A stretch of 64,000 bases of DNA from Paenibacillus selenitireducens (GCF_002021565.1 NZ_MSZX01000003.1:62027-126026), one strand, 5' to 3'; shown: positions 6,846 through 14,755, counted from the first letter of the stretch. A program made the numbers and translations. Notes: a model not told the origin generated them from the letters alone.

Positions 6846-8585
6846 ATGATAAAAGTTGAAAACTTATCCTTCTCATTTCCACAAAAAGAACTATATACAA
6901 ACATTTCATTTACGTTAGAAGAGGCACAGCATTGCGCTTTTATAGGAACAAGTGGCAGTGGTAAAAGTACACTGATCGATATACTGATGGATCCAGAAAG
7001 ATATTTGTTCGAGGGCAAGTTAGAGATAGATCCAACCTGCACAATAGGGTATGTAAGTCAGTTCTCCCAACTAGACAAAACGAAAGAAACAACCGTTTTT
7101 GAATATATTGGGGAAGAATTTATTCAAATACAAAATGAAATACAATCTCTTTGTACTGAAATGGAAACATCATCGGATATTGAGCCGTTACTCGAAAAGT
7201 ACCAATTAGCTTTAGACGCGTTTAATGCAATCGGCGGCGATAATTTTGAAAGCAACATTAATAAAAAACTAAATCTAGCAAACCTCATGAAGCTAAAAGA
7301 TGTTAGGGTATCCGAGCTGAGTGGTGGAGAATTCAAACTTATTCAAGTGATGAAGGAGATGCTTAGTAGCCCCGACTTGATGATTATGGATGAGCCCGAT
7401 GTATTTTTAGATTTTGAAAACCTAAATGCGCTTAAAAATCTTATTAATTCCCACAAAGGCATACTGCTAGTTGTTACCCACAACCGATATCTATTGAATC
7501 ATTGTTTCAACAAAATTATTCACCTTGAAAACATGGAGATCCAAGAGTTTGATGGGCGATATATTGAGTATAATTTCTCATTACTTCAGACAAAAATTGA
7601 GTTGCAAGAAATCGCAGTCGCTGAACAAGAAGAAATTGAGAGATACGATAACATTATTGATAATCTTAGAGCTATCGCAACTATTAATTCAGAAGCATCT
7701 AGAGGGAGAGCGTTAAAAGCTAGAGTTAGATTTCAAGAGAGATTGGAAGCGCGTAGAATTAAAGCGCCATTTGTTGATATTAAGCAACCGAATATTAGTT
7801 TTGATATTGATCATGAGATTGAAGACACCATTGTTGTAAATGTCAGTAATTATAGTGTTGCCTTTGATGAGCTGCTGTTAGACAATGTTAGCTTTGAGAT
7901 AAAATCTACGGATAAAGTAGCCATTATCGGTCCAAACGGTACCGGAAAAACGACTTTACTCCGAGATATCTTTAACAATAATCATGATTCCATTGAAATA
8001 AATGCGGATGCTAAAGTGACTTATCTATCTCAGCTTCAAGGCGAAGTGTTAAAGGATTCTAATACAATACTAGAAGAATTCATTGATGCTGGGTTTAGCA
8101 CTTATGATGAGGTTAGATCGTATATATCACACTATGGCTTTGAAGGAGAAATCGTTAATCAGAAGATAGCATCTTTATCTGGTGGAGAAAAAAATATACT
8201 CCAATTGGCTAAAGTTTCTGCTAGTAAGGCAAACGTATTGCTTCTTGACGAACCTACAAGCCATTTAGACACCTATACACAAATCGCGCTGGAAAAAGCC
8301 ATTGAAGATTATAAAGGTGCGATTCTCATGATATCTCATGATTTCTATTCTGTTGTAAATGGTATGGAATATGTTTTAATCATTAACGATAAGACGATTA
8401 GAAAAATGAGCATGCGAAAATTTAGACAGATGATTTATGCTAGTCATTTTGATAGAGACTATTTAGAAACTGAACAAAATAAAAAATCAGTTGAAATGAA
8501 AATAGAATTGGCTTTAAAAGATACTGATTTTGAACTTGCAAAAGTATTAGTTGATGAGCTAGAAGAGCTGATTAAGTTGCTTTAA
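6846..8585 (+). CDS. ABC-F family ATPase, ribosomal-protection type
   Basis: 579 residues with two ABC domains and no membrane segments. Domain 1: Walker A GTSGSGKST, signature LSGGE, Walker B LMIMDEPD. Domain 2: Walker A GPNGTGKTT, signature LSGGEKN, Walker B VLLLDEPTSHLD. The linker between them (about residues 240-310) is charged and helical, as in ABC-F proteins that displace antibiotics from the ribosome (Vga, Lsa, OptrA types). ATG 6846 follows AAAGAAAGG; an upstream in-frame extension looks untranslated. It is the only gene of its cassette, bounded by a strong terminator and att site 4. The antibiotic class cannot be told from sequence. Confidence 0.88.
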   Translation: MIKVENLSFSFPQKELYTNISFTLEEAQHCAFIGTSGSGKSTLIDILMDPERYLFEGKLEIDPTCTIGYVSQFSQLDKTKETTVFEYIGEEFIQIQNEIQSLCTEMETSSDIEPLLEKYQLALDAFNAIGGDNFESNINKKLNLANLMKLKDVRVSELSGGEFKLIQVMKEMLSSPDLMIMDEPDVFLDFENLNALKNLINSHKGILLVVTHNRYLLNHCFNKIIHLENMEIQEFDGRYIEYNFSLLQTKIELQEIAVAEQEEIERYDNIIDNLRAIATINSEASRGRALKARVRFQERLEARRIKAPFVDIKQPNISFDIDHEIEDTIVVNVSNYSVAFDELLLDNVSFEIKSTDKVAIIGPNGTGKTTLLRDIFNNNHDSIEINADAKVTYLSQLQGEVLKDSNTILEEFIDAGFSTYDEVRSYISHYGFEGEIVNQKIASLSGGEKNILQLAKVSASKANVLLLDEPTSHLDTYTQIALEKAIEDYKGAILMISHDFYSVVNGMEYVLIINDKTIRKMSMRKFRQMIYASHFDRDYLETEQNKKSVEMKIELALKDTDFELAKVLVDELEELIKLL

Positions 8586-8627
8586 ATTACGATCCTCTGA
8601 TTGAAATGAAGACCCCACAGGAATTAG

Positions 8628-8664
8628 AAGAGAAGGCACCCGATCGGGTGCCTTCTCTTTCGCT
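8628..8664 (+). terminator. Terminator, 32-bp perfect palindrome, at the cassette right end
   Basis: A perfect palindrome centred on CGATCG (8628-8659) contains GGCACCCGA and TCGGGTGCC and leads into TTT. Nearly the same GGCACCCGA(A)TCGGGTGCC element precedes att site 9, at similar distance from the site. Confidence 0.88.
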
Positions 8665-8680
8665 CAATAGATGATATGCT

Positions 8681-8704
8681 GAACCGTATCATAAGTAGGG
8701 CGAA
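8681..8704 (+). repeat. att site 4
   Basis: GAACCGTATCATAAG plus TAGGGCGAA, one base different from the rlmH copy. With ATGATATGCT to its left it forms a near-palindrome (ATGATATG against CGTATCAT), a plausible binding dyad for a recombinase. Confidence 0.92.
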
Positions 8705-8906
8705 ATTTTTTTGGGAAATGCTCGCAGTAGCCTGTATATAGATCATGCCGACCATGGCTTGATCAACTTTTTTGGTTGGTAGTCCGCGGTTCAGTCAGAC
8801 GTTGCTGAAATCGTGGAAGTTGTCTCCTGCTTTGATTTGATAATCCTCATCTGAGCATGCTGAACAGAGAGACATAAGCAAGGAAAAAGAGAGCGAAAAT
8901 CCATGA

Positions 8907-9530
8907 TTATCCTTGAAAATTTTGAATTCCAGATACTTTAACAGGGCCGAAAATAGCTGTTTGTGATAAAATGCGTGCAACATCTTCTGGTGACCTATCC
9001 ATTCCACATTCTAACCAATGTTGAATAAGACCAAGATGAGCTGAACTGATATAAGCTAGTAAATAATCTGGAGGAACGATCACATTATCTTCTTTAAGAA
9101 ATTGCGAGAATCTAAGAAGCAGGTTGTCCTTAATCACATGTTTTAACTTGTTCTGAAAAGCGGGATTCCCTTTTGGCCCCAATAGAATCTTTATGAATTT
9201 AGAATTTTCACCAATAAATTCAAATAACTGTATTGTTAAAGGCAACAAATCATCCACTTTCATTACTTCTTCATCATCATAGTTTGCATTGTGCCAGAAA
9301 GTATCTACAATTTTTTTGAGCCCTTCAAAAATCTCTTCTTCACCTTGTTCCAGCAAATCGTATTTATCTTTGTAGTGCTGGTAGAATGTTCCTCTATTAA
9401 TATCGGCTTTTTCTGTCAGGTCACTAACTGTTATGGCTTCAAATCCTTTTTCCTCCATTAGTAGGGTAAAGGCCTCCATAATCATTCTCCTCGTTCGAAT
9501 AATTCGACGGTCAGTTTTCTTTAAGATCAT
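8907..9530 (-). CDS. TetR/AcrR family transcriptional regulator
   Basis: 207 residues. The N-terminal HTH covers about residues 10-55 (RRMIMEAFTLLMEEKGFEAITVSDLTEKADINRGTFYQHYKDK, shown here only in part: VSDLTEKADINRGTFYQHYKDK). The C-terminal ligand domain is of the TetR_C type with FLKEDN and a helix-rich end. The ATG has AAGGATG upstream. It diverges from an NAD(P)-binding protein gene across 217 bases that hold an inverted repeat and a good promoter, so it probably represses that gene and itself. A short lipoprotein-like reading frame after its stop (SLLMSLCSACSDED, ending near 8795) may be a remnant. Confidence 0.9.
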   Translation of the reverse strand: MILKKTDRRIIRTRRMIMEAFTLLMEEKGFEAITVSDLTEKADINRGTFYQHYKDKYDLLEQGEEEIFEGLKKIVDTFWHNANYDDEEVMKVDDLLPLTIQLFEFIGENSKFIKILLGPKGNPAFQNKLKHVIKDNLLLRFSQFLKEDNVIVPPDYLLAYISSAHLGLIQHWLECGMDRSPEDVARILSQTAIFGPVKVSGIQNFQG

Positions 9531-9571
9531 TTTTGCACATCCTTATGTATACCTTGAACATTTTCCTGCTT

Positions 9572-9591
9572 ATTGTTGAATAATGAACAAT
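9572..9591. promoter_or_regulatory. Candidate TetR operator
   Basis: ATTGTT and AACAAT flank GAATAATG (6+8+6 inverted repeat) in the divergent region. A related TGAACA...TGTTAA dyad is seen at about 9636-9653, just after the -10 of the divergent promoter. Confidence 0.5.
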
Positions 9592-9608
9592 TCCAAAACG
9601 ATTGGTGA

Positions 9609-9636
9609 TTGTTATTAATACTCTGTTTATTATAAT
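9609..9636 (+). promoter_or_regulatory. Promoter of the NAD(P)-binding protein gene
   Basis: TTGTTA at 9609-9614, 16 bases, TATAAT at 9631-9636. It lies inside the divergent region next to the candidate TetR operators. Confidence 0.65.
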
Positions 9637-9747
9637 GAACATGTAGAGTGTTAATCAACAATGTGTACATTATTTAACTACTTGTAGAATAGATTTTTTT
9701 GAAACTCTATTAAATATATTCACGGGTAAGTATAAGGAGGGGTAATT

Positions 9748-10383
9748 GTGCTACAGACGCGTAAAATTGCCATTATTGGTGGAACCGGGAGGGTGGGAAA
9801 GTATATCGCGAAAAGAGCGGTTGAAAATGGATATCACGTTCGGATGCTCGTGCGTAATCCAGATAATATGATTTTTCGTGACCATCGTATAGAGATTATA
9901 CAAGGTGATGTGCTGGATGTGATTTCTTTGAGAACGGTGCTCAAAAGCTGCGATATAGTCATGAATACCTTTGGGCAACCTGCAAAAGCAGAGCCGGTAT
10001 ATAGTCAGGTAACAGAACAAATCCTAAATATCATGGATGAATTTGATATTTGTAGATATATTGGTGTCACAGGTGGATCACTCAATGTAACTGGGGATCA
10101 AAAGAGCATTAAGAATAAAATCGGTGCGAGATTATTTGCACTGTTCTTTTCTAAGATGATTATAGATAAGAGAAGGGAACTAAAAATATTAGAGAAAAGC
10201 CAAGTGGATTGGACGCTTGTACGTCTACCCTTTGTTATGGAGGGTAAAGAAAAGGGGAAAATAAAAGAAAATGAATTAGATATGCCAGGTAATTTCATTA
10301 CGAATAACGATATCGCCAGTTTTTTAATTCGGCAAATCGATGATAAAAAATACTTAAGAAAAACCCCTCTTATTTCAGGTTAA
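9748..10383 (+). CDS. NAD(P)-binding protein, atypical short-chain dehydrogenase (NmrA/SDR5-like)
   Basis: 211 residues with a Rossmann fold: IGGTGRVGKYIAKRAVENG at residues 8-26 is the dinucleotide-binding loop (GxxGxxG), followed by MLVRNP, which fits NADP preference, and DWTLVRLPFVMEG further on. No clear catalytic Tyr-x-x-x-Lys is seen, so it may be a sensor or a reductase with another mechanism. GTG start with AAGGAGGGG 6 bases upstream. It is the divergent partner of the TetR regulator within one cassette. A similar protein is encoded at 19902-20525. Confidence 0.85.
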   Translation: MLQTRKIAIIGGTGRVGKYIAKRAVENGYHVRMLVRNPDNMIFRDHRIEIIQGDVLDVISLRTVLKSCDIVMNTFGQPAKAEPVYSQVTEQILNIMDEFDICRYIGVTGGSLNVTGDQKSIKNKIGARLFALFFSKMIIDKRRELKILEKSQVDWTLVRLPFVMEGKEKGKIKENELDMPGNFITNNDIASFLIRQIDDKKYLRKTPLISG

Positions 10384-10440
10384 ATATTTAAATTCTGTAT
10401 AAGCGCCGCGGCGGATTTTTTGCCGATAGACCGTTAAGCT

Positions 10441-10464
10441 GAACCGTATTTCAAATAACGGCAA
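10441..10464 (+). repeat. att site 5 (diverged)
   Basis: GAACCGTATTTCAAA plus TAACGGCAA. The left part is exact for nine bases and the right part is diverged. The bases to its left, GCCGATAGACCGTTAAGCT, are almost the same as those left of att sites 7 and 10, which supports it as a true cassette end. Confidence 0.72.
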
Positions 10465-10599
10465 GTTTTTTGGGTGACTATGTAAAGTTCGCTTAAGATA
10501 TTCACTGCCTATACCCCTCATAATTCCAATGATATCCTTATCCTATATCAGATGCGCACCTGATGAATCCTAATTTAAGATGGAAAGGGAGATAAAAAG

Positions 10600-11304
10600 A
10601 TGGGTAAGGACAATATCATAAAATCGATGCTTTCTGAAAAGGTTAGTATGACCCCGAATGGATTTGTTGCAGATCAATTAAACCCAGAACAGTTCGTAGA
10701 TTGCCATGAATTGTTTTTTGACAAGATCTTTGAAATTCATTCTTCCGATATAACGGGAGTAGAGGGCTATGGCGAGTTCAACGAGGAATGTAAAACGGAA
10801 TATGGGACCTGTAGGGAATTTCTGATCGATACATTCGCAGAAGATAAAGAGGGCTATTGGTATAATTGGAAGGAGATGTTTGAGACAACGGTTCTTGAGC
10901 GTGAATTCTTCGAAAAATACTTACAGGAAATGAAGGACAGAATTCCGGATTGTGAAGGAAAACGTTATTTGGTGTATAACAATACGTTCTTCATCAATAT
11001 GATCACAGATGGCAAGACGACAGTCGGGTTCCCTGACTGGAGCAGATCCGGCATTTGCGATTTCCTTCTCGATTTTGCCATTATGGACTTGAATAAGCCG
11101 TACTTGCACATCCCGGAATTGTTGTTCGAGTATTGCAAGAAAAGGGGCATCGTCATACCAAATTTTAAGGAAAGATTCTTATGTATGGCTTATTATAAAG
11201 GGATCGACACCTTACGTTGGCATGCATCAATTGATGACACGGAGTCCTGCACGTCCATCATGAAATCCATTAGTGAATTGAAAGATCGAATATACGCCTT
11301 ATAG
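10600..11304 (+). CDS. Truncated hygromycin/aminoglycoside phosphotransferase-like protein lacking the catalytic Asp
   Basis: 234 residues, against about 300 for the family. Residues about 45-230 follow the APH/hygromycin-kinase C-terminal lobe: HSSDITGVEGYGEF, then YLVYNNTFFINMI, then VGFPDWSRSGICDFLLDFAIMDL. The family's HGDxxxxN loop reads YNNTFFIN here, so the catalytic aspartate is replaced by Asn; the later metal-binding Asp in PDW is kept. The nucleotide-binding N-lobe is missing. It is therefore a pseudokinase or decaying gene. It has AAAGGGAG upstream of ATG and is followed after 13 bases by the next gene, probably one transcript. Confidence 0.75.
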   Translation: MGKDNIIKSMLSEKVSMTPNGFVADQLNPEQFVDCHELFFDKIFEIHSSDITGVEGYGEFNEECKTEYGTCREFLIDTFAEDKEGYWYNWKEMFETTVLEREFFEKYLQEMKDRIPDCEGKRYLVYNNTFFINMITDGKTTVGFPDWSRSGICDFLLDFAIMDLNKPYLHIPELLFEYCKKRGIVIPNFKERFLCMAYYKGIDTLRWHASIDDTESCTSIMKSISELKDRIYAL

Positions 11305-11317
11305 TTATGGTGAAGCT

Positions 11318-12016
11318 ATGAAATATGAAAATGCGAGCGATATATTACCTGAGGAACTGCTGAAAGAAATCCAGAAATACGCAGGAGGGAAGCTTCTTTA
11401 TATTCCCGCCGGGGAGGAAAAAAGGGCTTGGGGCGAAACGTCCGGCTACCGAGAACAACTGCAGAAGCGCAATCGAATGATTCGCAATAAGTACGCCCAT
11501 GGGCTCACGGTTTCGGAACTTGCGGACGAATACTTCTTATCTTTGGATTCCATTAAGAAAATTATATATTCAAAAAATAATGGTGAGTATTTAACTTATT
11601 CTCCGACACTAGAATCTGCTGTACACTATGCGAATGCCGGGATGATCGAAGAGTGGATCCAATGCTATTTGCTGCTTACCCGAAAAGCTGCACCCACTGT
11701 ACATGATCTCATGAATGAAGACTTTCTCTATTTGGGAATCGTTAAGTTTCCATTGCGTCTCATCCGGCTCGAAGAATACGATATCAGGGAGAACCTTGCA
11801 GACGAGAGTGAAGATGATGTATCCGCGCCCCCACCGCTTCTTATTGAATATGGGGAAGGGAAGTTTTATTGCACCGCACAACAAGAGTTGTTGGCTTCCT
11901 TAAAACAACGCAAAATAAATGCTTATCCCACCGTCATCGTTTTGAAAGGAAATGCTGAGTATAAAAGTTTCATGAAATACTACGGAAACAAATTTATTTA
12001 TGTCGATAAAATATGA
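11318..12016 (+). CDS. CD3324-type helix-turn-helix protein with C-terminal extension
   Basis: 232 residues. The first 90 match the small HTH family I know as CD3324: ENASDILPEELLKEIQKYAGG, LLYIP, WGETSGYREQL, then the HTH LTVSELADEYFLSLDSIKKIIY (parts quoted; whole segment lies at about residues 5-90). The remaining 140 residues are acidic, contain YLGIVKFPLRL and no domain I recognise. It follows the phosphotransferase-like gene by 13 bases with a weak GGTGAAG site, so both probably form a two-gene operon ending at the terminator at 12028. Confidence 0.72.
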   Translation: MKYENASDILPEELLKEIQKYAGGKLLYIPAGEEKRAWGETSGYREQLQKRNRMIRNKYAHGLTVSELADEYFLSLDSIKKIIYSKNNGEYLTYSPTLESAVHYANAGMIEEWIQCYLLLTRKAAPTVHDLMNEDFLYLGIVKFPLRLIRLEEYDIRENLADESEDDVSAPPPLLIEYGEGKFYCTAQQELLASLKQRKINAYPTVIVLKGNAEYKSFMKYYGNKFIYVDKI

Positions 12017-12027
12017 GTTGATTAATG

Positions 12028-12053
12028 GGCCATCCCGCAAAGGATGGCCTTAA
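12028..12053 (+). terminator. Terminator of the phosphotransferase-like/HTH cassette
   Basis: GGCCATCC and GGATGGCC flank CGCAAA, followed by TTAAAACTT. It ends 26 bases before att site 6. Confidence 0.75.
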
Positions 12054-12078
12054 AACTTGCCGTTACAGACAGTGCGGA

Positions 12079-12103
12079 GAACCGTATCATAAGTGATGGC
12101 GAA
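12079..12103 (+). repeat. att site 6
   Basis: GAACCGTATCATAAGTGATGG plus CGAA, read here as GAACCGTATCATAAG and TGATGGCGAA: a one-base insertion relative to the rlmH copy. The TGATGGCG part resembles the ATCATAAGTGATGCGG core of staphylococcal SCC junctions. Confidence 0.88.
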
Positions 12104-12186
12104 AAAATGTCGGCGATATGGATTTAAAACATTATCTAATCAGCCCATTGTATGGAGAACATAAAGGGGTCCGCCCATCTCAAAAT

Positions 12187-12246
12187 AGACAGTATATTGA
12201 CTAATTAAAAATATCTGATACGATTAATAAAGACAATATATTGTCT
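12187..12246 (+). promoter_or_regulatory. MarR-controlled promoter with two operators
   Basis: The perfect palindrome AGACAATATATTGTCT at 12231-12246 is repeated imperfectly as AGACAGTATATTGACT at 12187-12202; centres are 44 bases apart, about four helical turns. The upstream copy overlaps the -35 TTGACT (12197-12202); a -10-like TACGAT follows after 16 bases. Two bound dimers would clamp the promoter of the adjacent MarR gene. Confidence 0.72.
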
Positions 12247-12269
12247 AATGAGGAAGAGGAGAAGGATTC

Positions 12270-12851
12270 ATGGATAATTACAGAGAGTTATTTTTAATGC
12301 AACAAGTATACGCGACTTTATTCTCTCTTACCAACAAGATTCAGGGTAAAGGGGATAGCTACATGGATCATTTGACATCTAGACAGTTTATGGCAATGAT
12401 GGCCGTTGCGCATTTATCCGAAGAGGAAACGTCGTTGAACAATGTTGCAAGAAAGTTAGGTTCCACCAAGCAGAGTGTGAAACAGATGGTCATCATTTTG
12501 GAGAATAAGGGTTATGTCAAAGTTGTATCTAGTAGTAAGGATAAACGGGCCGTCAATATTTCGATTACGGATTCTGGGAAACAAGCTCTTCTTGAGGACT
12601 CTAAAAACGGCATACTTTTCTTGGCAGAACTTTTTACGGAGTTCTCGACAGAGGAAATGGAAACATTCTGGGGCCTATTAAAGAAGCTGTACCGCTTTGA
12701 CGGCGAGCAGCAAGATGGATTTGAAGAAGAGAGTAGGCTGGAAGTAACTGGGGACCAAAGAGACACCCAGATGAAGGCGCTGAAGGAGTTTGATAAACGA
12801 AGGAGCTATCGAGGAGTGGAGAATAGCCATGAAGAATACACGGCTGATTAA
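12270..12851 (+). CDS. MarR family transcriptional regulator
   Basis: 193 residues with the winged HTH at about 45-110: SLNNVARKLGSTKQSVKQMV is the recognition helix region and KDKRAVNISITDSGK the wing. The tail beyond residue 145 is acidic and is longer than in most MarR proteins. GAGGAAGAGGAGAAGG precedes the ATG. Its stop lies 23 bases inside the next gene, so the two are translationally coupled. Paired operators just upstream argue for autoregulation and control of the hydrolase. Confidence 0.9.
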   Translation: MDNYRELFLMQQVYATLFSLTNKIQGKGDSYMDHLTSRQFMAMMAVAHLSEEETSLNNVARKLGSTKQSVKQMVIILENKGYVKVVSSSKDKRAVNISITDSGKQALLEDSKNGILFLAELFTEFSTEEMETFWGLLKKLYRFDGEQQDGFEEESRLEVTGDQRDTQMKALKEFDKRRSYRGVENSHEEYTAD

Positions 12852-13794
12852 TGTTGAAGAATACGCACCGATCAATGGAATTAATCAATACTTGTATCAC
12901 TTGGGAACTAGCTATGATAACCCTGTAATGCTGTTTTTGCATGGAGGACCAGGTTCGGCTGAATCTTTGTTTACGAGGGTGTTCCAGGGAAAATGGGAGG
13001 ACATCTATACGGTTGTTCATTGGGACCAGCGCGGGACAGGGAAAACATTAATTAGAAATCCAGATAAACTTCCAACAATTGATTTGGTACTGCAGGATTT
13101 GTTCGAAGTCATCCAACACTTGAAGAAGAAATATAACAAGCAAAAGATCGTCCTTATCGGTCATTCTTGGGGAAGTGTATTGGGCTCCGTGTTTATTCGG
13201 AAGTATCCTGAAGAGATAGCCTATTATATAGGCGTCGCGCAGGTTATTGATATGCTGGAAAATGAGAGAGTCGGGTATAACAAAGTTAAAGAACTGATTG
13301 AGCAAGCTGGTGATATCAAATCAATGAAGAAGCTGGAGTCCATCGGTGAATATCCTGGCAATCGAGTTTTATTTAACAAGGAATTTTTGAAAAAAGTTGA
13401 AGTGGTAAGAAAGCTCCAAGGAAAGTATGGAATAGGCATTAAGCTAGACCTTTCGACGTGGATAACGGTATTCAAGAGCCCTATTTTCAAGTTTTCAGAT
13501 ATTATTGCGTTCATGAAGATTTTTCGGGCAAATGCCAAACTACATGAATTTCTAGGTGATTTCAATCTCCGTACGGATGACGCAAATTATGAAGTTCCCA
13601 TCTATTATATTTTGGGTGATAATGATTGGCAGGCTCCTTATGTCATTGCCCAAAGGTATTTTGAGGAGATCGAAGCTCCAAACAAAGGGATATTTATCAT
13701 TCCTAATGCTGGACATATGACCATGATGGAACAGCCTGATCTGTTCTTTAATGCACTGCTGGAAATAAACAAGATAGAAGAAATCATGATTTGA
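12829..13794 (+). CDS. Alpha/beta hydrolase, prolyl-aminopeptidase-like
   Basis: 321 residues starting MKNTRLINVEEY. The fold signatures are HGGPGSAESLF (oxyanion hole), WDQRGTGKT, the nucleophile elbow GHSWGS, an acid near YILGDNDW and the catalytic His in NAGHMTMMEQP. This is the peptidase S33 type pattern; substrate is unknown. I start at ATG 12829, behind GAGGAG, rather than at an upstream ATG with no site. Co-transcribed with MarR; such pairs often act on small phenolic or lipid stressors, but that is inference. Confidence 0.88.
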   Translation: MKNTRLINVEEYAPINGINQYLYHLGTSYDNPVMLFLHGGPGSAESLFTRVFQGKWEDIYTVVHWDQRGTGKTLIRNPDKLPTIDLVLQDLFEVIQHLKKKYNKQKIVLIGHSWGSVLGSVFIRKYPEEIAYYIGVAQVIDMLENERVGYNKVKELIEQAGDIKSMKKLESIGEYPGNRVLFNKEFLKKVEVVRKLQGKYGIGIKLDLSTWITVFKSPIFKFSDIIAFMKIFRANAKLHEFLGDFNLRTDDANYEVPIYYILGDNDWQAPYVIAQRYFEEIEAPNKGIFIIPNAGHMTMMEQPDLFFNALLEINKIEEIMI

Positions 13795-14104
13795 AGAGTT
13801 GCGGAAATTGGAGTCGGGCGATCGACTCTATTTTTGTATACATGTGCTCCTTTCGCCTTTTCGCCGATAGCCCCGTTAAGCTGAACCGTATCATAAATAG
13901 GACGAAATTTTGAGTATTTAAATACCGTTCAAAGGGAGTTTTTGACTCTGCAAAAATGGCAGGTAAATACTCCTTTAGTAGTTTTGAAACCAAAGATTGC
14001 GATATCCCCAATCGAAGAGCAATTTCCTTTTGTTTAAGACCTTGCTCTCTTAACTGCTTCACCTCGTCTTTAGATTTTTTGTCTAGTTGGTCATAAGTAG
14101 ACAT
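13784..14104 (-). CDS. Small HTH protein whose frame runs through att site 7
   Basis: 106 residues starting MSTYDQLDKKSKDEVKQL. Residues 16-45 form a helix-turn-helix (KQKEIALRLGISQSLVSKLL). After about residue 65 the frame enters att site 7 (translated as the hydrophobic NFVLFMIRFSL) and ends in the previous cassette, so the original C-terminus was probably lost when the cassettes joined. Its ATG overlaps the end of the primase remnant, which implies a former phage or plasmid operon. The DNA-binding part may still be made; I would treat it as a truncated gene. Confidence 0.6.
   Translation of the reverse strand: MSTYDQLDKKSKDEVKQLREQGLKQKEIALRLGISQSLVSKLLKEYLPAIFAESKTPFERYLNTQNFVLFMIRFSLTGLSAKRRKEHMYTKIESIARLQFPQLFKS
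13811..13836 (+). terminator. Terminator of the MarR/hydrolase cassette
   Basis: GAGTCG and CGACTC flank GGCGAT, followed by TATTTTTG. It lies 17 bases after the hydrolase stop and 47 bases before att site 7. Confidence 0.85.
13883..13906 (+). repeat. att site 7
   Basis: GAACCGTATCATAAA plus TAGGACGAA, three bases different from the rlmH copy. Its left flank GCCGATAGCCCCGTTAAGCT matches those of sites 5 and 10. An open frame on the minus strand (start 14104) reads straight through it. Confidence 0.9.
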
Positions 14105-14390
14105 TGTCCTTGTTTCCTTCTTTCCTGCACCAAGCCCGGAACGCTTCACCTATATTTTTATGGAGCACACGATCGGCAGGGGTTCCTTTAACAATGATTT
14201 CTTCTACGAACGTTTCGACAGGATTAATTTCTTCCTTATATGATCCTAATATCTCATCTGCTGCTTTTGATGGAGTGAAAACGTAACCGTTGTCTTTCAA
14301 ATGACGCAGTCCAAATAAAGAAAAATTTAGTATACCTGGAAATTGTTGCAGCAGCAGATCATCAATAGGTGCATTAGCCGGGTGTGGCAT
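14091..14390 (-). pseudogene. C-terminal remnant of a phage/plasmid (P4/D5-type) primase-helicase
   Basis: 99 residues: QFPGILNFSLFGLRHLKDNGY, then ESY-like EILGSYKEEINPVETFVEE, then IGEAFRAWCRKEG. This is the pattern of the extreme C-terminus of D5/P4-type primase-helicases (PGILNW..GL..L...G, then E..PV..F). The ATPase part is absent, and upstream lies a Fur-controlled promoter of unrelated genes, so only the tail survived. Replication genes of this kind accompany ccr genes in SCC elements and occur in phages; either source is possible. Confidence 0.7.
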
Positions 14391-14408
14391 TTTTATTGTT
14401 CATTTAGG

Positions 14409-14437
14409 TTGACAATGATAATCGTTATCAATAATGT
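14409..14437 (+). promoter_or_regulatory. Fur-controlled promoter
   Basis: TTGACA (14409-14414), 17 bases, TAATGT (14432-14437). The spacer is filled by TGATAATCGTTATCA, an inverted repeat (6+3+6) that closely matches the Fur box. Iron-replete Fur would block it. It faces the flavodoxin remnant and the AraC/siderophore genes. Confidence 0.85.
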
Positions 14438-14540
14438 AAAGATAGACGAGAGTCCTCATGCCCATCTTTCCGCATTCCAGCGGCAGATTTTTGATTGATT
14501 CCGAGTTTACACAGCCCAGTTAAAGGAGGAGATTCGGATT

Positions 14541-14729
14541 ATGGCGGCTATTAGATTGATTTATGGTAGCATGACGAGCAATATAGAACAAATGGCTCAA
14601 GCTATAAGCTACGCAAAGCGGAATTGCTCCTCACCTGACAACTGGAACAGCAGCTTGTTGAATCGTATGTACTGCTTGTGGTCAAGAGCTGCACAGGATG
14701 TACAACGATCATCTCAGGATTACCAGTAA
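14541..14729 (+). pseudogene. Decayed flavodoxin gene
   Basis: The frame starts well (AAAGGAGGAG site, ATG) with MAAIRLIYGSMTSNIEQMAQAI, the FMN-binding loop pattern of flavodoxins (YGSMTGNTE type; first 20 residues given only in part elsewhere). After residue 22 the frame turns into unrelated sequence, while another frame reads ESYVLLVVKSCTG, like the next flavodoxin strand. The intact family is about 150 residues, so deletions and a frameshift have destroyed it. A flavodoxin under Fur control fits the usual iron-starvation response. Confidence 0.65.
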
Positions 14730-14755
14730 ACTACGATTGAAATGAGGTATGCAAT

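Noticed and set aside
8795-8906. Lipoprotein-like tail SLLMSLCSACSDED on the minus strand
   Set aside because: Short, overlaps the end of the TetR gene and has no ribosome site; mentioned only as a possible remnant.
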